From Oscillospiraceae bacterium (GTDB lineage: Bacteria > Bacillota > Clostridia > Oscillospirales > CAG-272): a stretch of DNA of 64,000 bases. Position numbers and translations under genes: made by a program. Below, piece after piece: positions 61,768-64,000 of this stretch (positions are counted from its first letter, which is position 1; every line of letters begins with the position of its first letter). Location of the stretch: assembly GCA_015064555.1 (NCBI GenBank), contig SVRZ01000003.1, positions 1 through 64,000 of the forward strand. The letters run 5' to 3'. The notes beneath the pieces were generated by a model. That model had not been told where the DNA came from and did no database searches. It worked only from the letters and a program-made list of their open reading frames with translations.

Positions 61768-62799
61768 ATGAAGGAAAGAAGATTTTTCGATAAATATTAT
61801 GAGCGGCTCCGCAGCGAGGCGCTTATCAGATCGGTGATACTCGGTATGTCGGTCGGCTGCACCGTGATCTCTGTGCTGATGCTGACCTTCTGGATGCTTG
61901 CCGTGAGCGGCACTGTTATAGGTATTCTCGCAGGTGTTCTTGCAGGTGCTTTATCCGGAATACTTTCGTATTTCTTGAAATACAGACCGACAGACCGATC
62001 TGTAGCGCGCCGCATAGACCGCCACGGTCTTGAGGAGAGAATGATAACTATGCTTGAGCTGAAGGACGATACCTCGTATATCGCATCGCTTCAGCGCGCT
62101 GATGCCGAGCAAAGCCTTGAGGGGCTCGGAAAAGACAGAATAGGATATAAGTTCTCGCTCGGTATGCTTATATTTACCTCCTTTGCTTTTGCACTGAGCC
62201 TTGTATTTTCTCTTGTCTGTATTCTGGCAGAGAGCGGAATAATTCCGTACGGCAAGGACCTTCTGCTCGGAGGTGCTGTTCGCAGAGAGGCTACAGTTAC
62301 ATATATCGCAGGCGAGGGAGGCTCTGTCCGCGGCGAGGACAAGCAGACGGTGAAGACGGGAAATGACGGCACGCCTGTGCGTGCGATAGCCGACGAGGGC
62401 TGGATATTCATAGGCTGGGATGACGGAAATAATTCGCCCGAAAGATTTGAGAAGACCGTCTTGGAGGATATAACGGTCAAGGCTCTTTTTGAGAAGATAG
62501 ATGGCTCGGACAGCGGTGAGGACGAAAGCGACTCGGCAAACGATACTCCATCCGCATCTTCAAATCAGGAGAACGGAAGCGGCAGCTCGGACGAGGAGGG
62601 CGGCGATAATCCCGAAAACGGCGGCGAAGGTCAGGGCGGCGGAAAATGGCAGGATAAGAACCAGTTCATAGACGGCGCGACCTACTACAGGGACTATCTT
62701 GAGCTTTATTATCAGTATGCTATGGGTATCTTCGATTCCGAAACCGATATTCCCGATGATATAAAGGAATTTTTCGAAACCTATTTCAGCGGAATTTGA
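61768..62799 (+). CDS. DUF4175-like N-terminal membrane protein with InlB-like domain and acidic low-complexity tail
   Basis: Two TMs; PTDRSVARRIDRHGLEERMITMLEL; VTYIAGEGGSVRGEDKQTV...GWIFIGWDDGNNSPERF. Confidence 0.6.
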   Translation: MKERRFFDKYYERLRSEALIRSVILGMSVGCTVISVLMLTFWMLAVSGTVIGILAGVLAGALSGILSYFLKYRPTDRSVARRIDRHGLEERMITMLELKDDTSYIASLQRADAEQSLEGLGKDRIGYKFSLGMLIFTSFAFALSLVFSLVCILAESGIIPYGKDLLLGGAVRREATVTYIAGEGGSVRGEDKQTVKTGNDGTPVRAIADEGWIFIGWDDGNNSPERFEKTVLEDITVKALFEKIDGSDSGEDESDSANDTPSASSNQENGSGSSDEEGGDNPENGGEGQGGGKWQDKNQFIDGATYYRDYLELYYQYAMGIFDSETDIPDDIKEFFETYFSGI

Positions 62800-62828
62800 T
62801 AAAAAACGTTTAAGGCAGGTATTAAAAT

Positions 62829-64000
62829 ATGAGGTGGTTAACACCTTTGGGATTTTTGGGAGCACTTGGTATACTTGTGCTTGTGATAATATATCTTATC
62901 AAGCCCAATTACCAGAACAAGCGCATTTCATCGACCTACGTATGGCGGCTGAGCCTGAAATATAAAAAGCGGGCATTGCCTGTCAGCAAAATACAGAATA
63001 TAATAACCTTCATTTGCCAGATGCTTATGCTGACGATACTCACAGGACTTCTCGCAAGTCCCGTTGTTGCAGCCGATGCGATAGGGGATGAGGATGAGGT
63101 GGTCATAATTATAGACGCTTCCGCGGGCATGCGTATTTCGGACGAGGGAGAAACTCGCTTTGAACGCGCGGTGTCTGCCGCACGTGAGAGGGCGGAGTCT
63201 GCCTTCGCGGAGCGGTCGCCCGTATCGATCATTATCGCAGACGAAAGCCCCGAGCTTTTATTTGCAAGGGTATCGGCGGATGATGGCACGTCGCTTTTTG
63301 GTGAGCTTGAAAGACTTAAGGAGCTCGGTGCGGATGCCTGCTCCTTCGGCTCTGCCGATATGACTGCGGCAGCGGTTCTTGCCGAATCGATAACGTCGGT
63401 CAACCGAGAGGCACAGGTATATCTTTATACCGGCACCGATTACACATATCACAACGGAATAAACGTCGTAAGTGTTGCCACCGATAACGAATGGAATGCC
63501 ACGGTGATCGATTGCAAGGCAGAGATGAACAAGGATAACCATTATGAGATAACCGTGAATGCCGCCTGCCGCGGCAAGACCGATTATCTGACAGTCTACT
63601 GCGCGATACACGGAGCAAACTCCGATCCTACAAGTACGGTACTGCTTGAAAAGGGCGAGTTTTTCGATCCATCCGGTGAGGAAAAGACTCTGGTCTTCAA
63701 GACCGATGATATTTCAGGCGGAGCAATATATTCGTACGATTATATCGAGGTTTACGTAAGCGTCAGAGATTCGCTTGCCGACGATAATGCATTCTTCCTT
63801 TACGGAGGGCAAAGACCTGTGATAAAGGTTCAGTATGCAAGCTCCTCTCCGAATAACTTCTTTGAGAGTGCGGTTCGCTCTCTGCGTCAGAACAAAAGAG
63901 AAAGGTGGGATATACAGTTCACCTCGCTGACCGCCGATGAGATGCCTGCCACCGAGGGCTTTGACATCTATATCTTTGAGCACAGGATGCCCGACACCTT
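62829..64000 (+). CDS. BatA/VWA-domain-like membrane protein, truncated by the window end (absent from ORF track)
   Basis: MRWLTPLGFLGALGILVLVIIYLIKPNYQNKRISSTYVWRLSLKYKKRALP (BatA N-terminal pattern), EVVIIIDASAGMRISDEGETRFERAVSAARE (VWA MIDAS-like); no stop before 64000. Confidence 0.8.
   Translation, partial: MRWLTPLGFLGALGILVLVIIYLIKPNYQNKRISSTYVWRLSLKYKKRALPVSKIQNIITFICQMLMLTILTGLLASPVVAADAIGDEDEVVIIIDASAGMRISDEGETRFERAVSAARERAESAFAERSPVSIIIADESPELLFARVSADDGTSLFGELERLKELGADACSFGSADMTAAAVLAESITSVNREAQVYLYTGTDYTYHNGINVVSVATDNEWNATVIDCKAEMNKDNHYEITVNAACRGKTDYLTVYCAIHGANSDPTSTVLLEKGEFFDPSGEEKTLVFKTDDISGGAIYSYDYIEVYVSVRDSLADDNAFFLYGGQRPVIKVQYASSSPNNFFESAVRSLRQNKRERWDIQFTSLTADEMPATEGFDIYIFEHRMPDT

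Overview
This 64 kb window looks like chromosomal DNA from a Gram-positive, probably clostridial (Oscillospiraceae-like) bacterium; the taxon is an inference from gene families, promoter style and gene order. It contains mostly housekeeping genes: a stand-alone GMP synthase ATP-PPase subunit, Fur-family regulator plus rubrerythrin, gdhA, a two-component system plus GNAT, the str operon (rpsL-rpsG-fusA-tuf), an FMN riboswitch with a RibU-like ECF component, hpt-mtaB-glyS-luxS-mtnN, rpmH-rnpA-yidD-yidC-jag-mnmE, pckA, MATE, Na/Pi-PhoU, trkA-trkH, sugar isomerase and Gfo/Idh genes, and two ABC exporters. rpmH (GTG start, 19432-19566) is absent from the supplied ORF track. Accessory regions of most interest are: (1) a four-gene operon at 26.4-34.0 kb, where an apparent fusion of a YwaF/TMEM164-like membrane domain to an ABC ATPase is followed by a permease, a small anchored Ig-like protein and a large multi-Ig lipoprotein; (2) a ~2760-aa BspA-like LRR surface protein followed by DUF4175-like and VWA/BatA-like genes at 53.3-64 kb; (3) two arrays of tiny hairpins with alternating linkers; (4) a 292-bp tandem repeat that triplicates the pckA terminator region; (5) several uncatalogued structured leaders and candidate regulatory RNAs. 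I recognised no CRISPR array, rRNA, tRNA, prophage or transposase. All homology calls are from reading the translations; no search was run.
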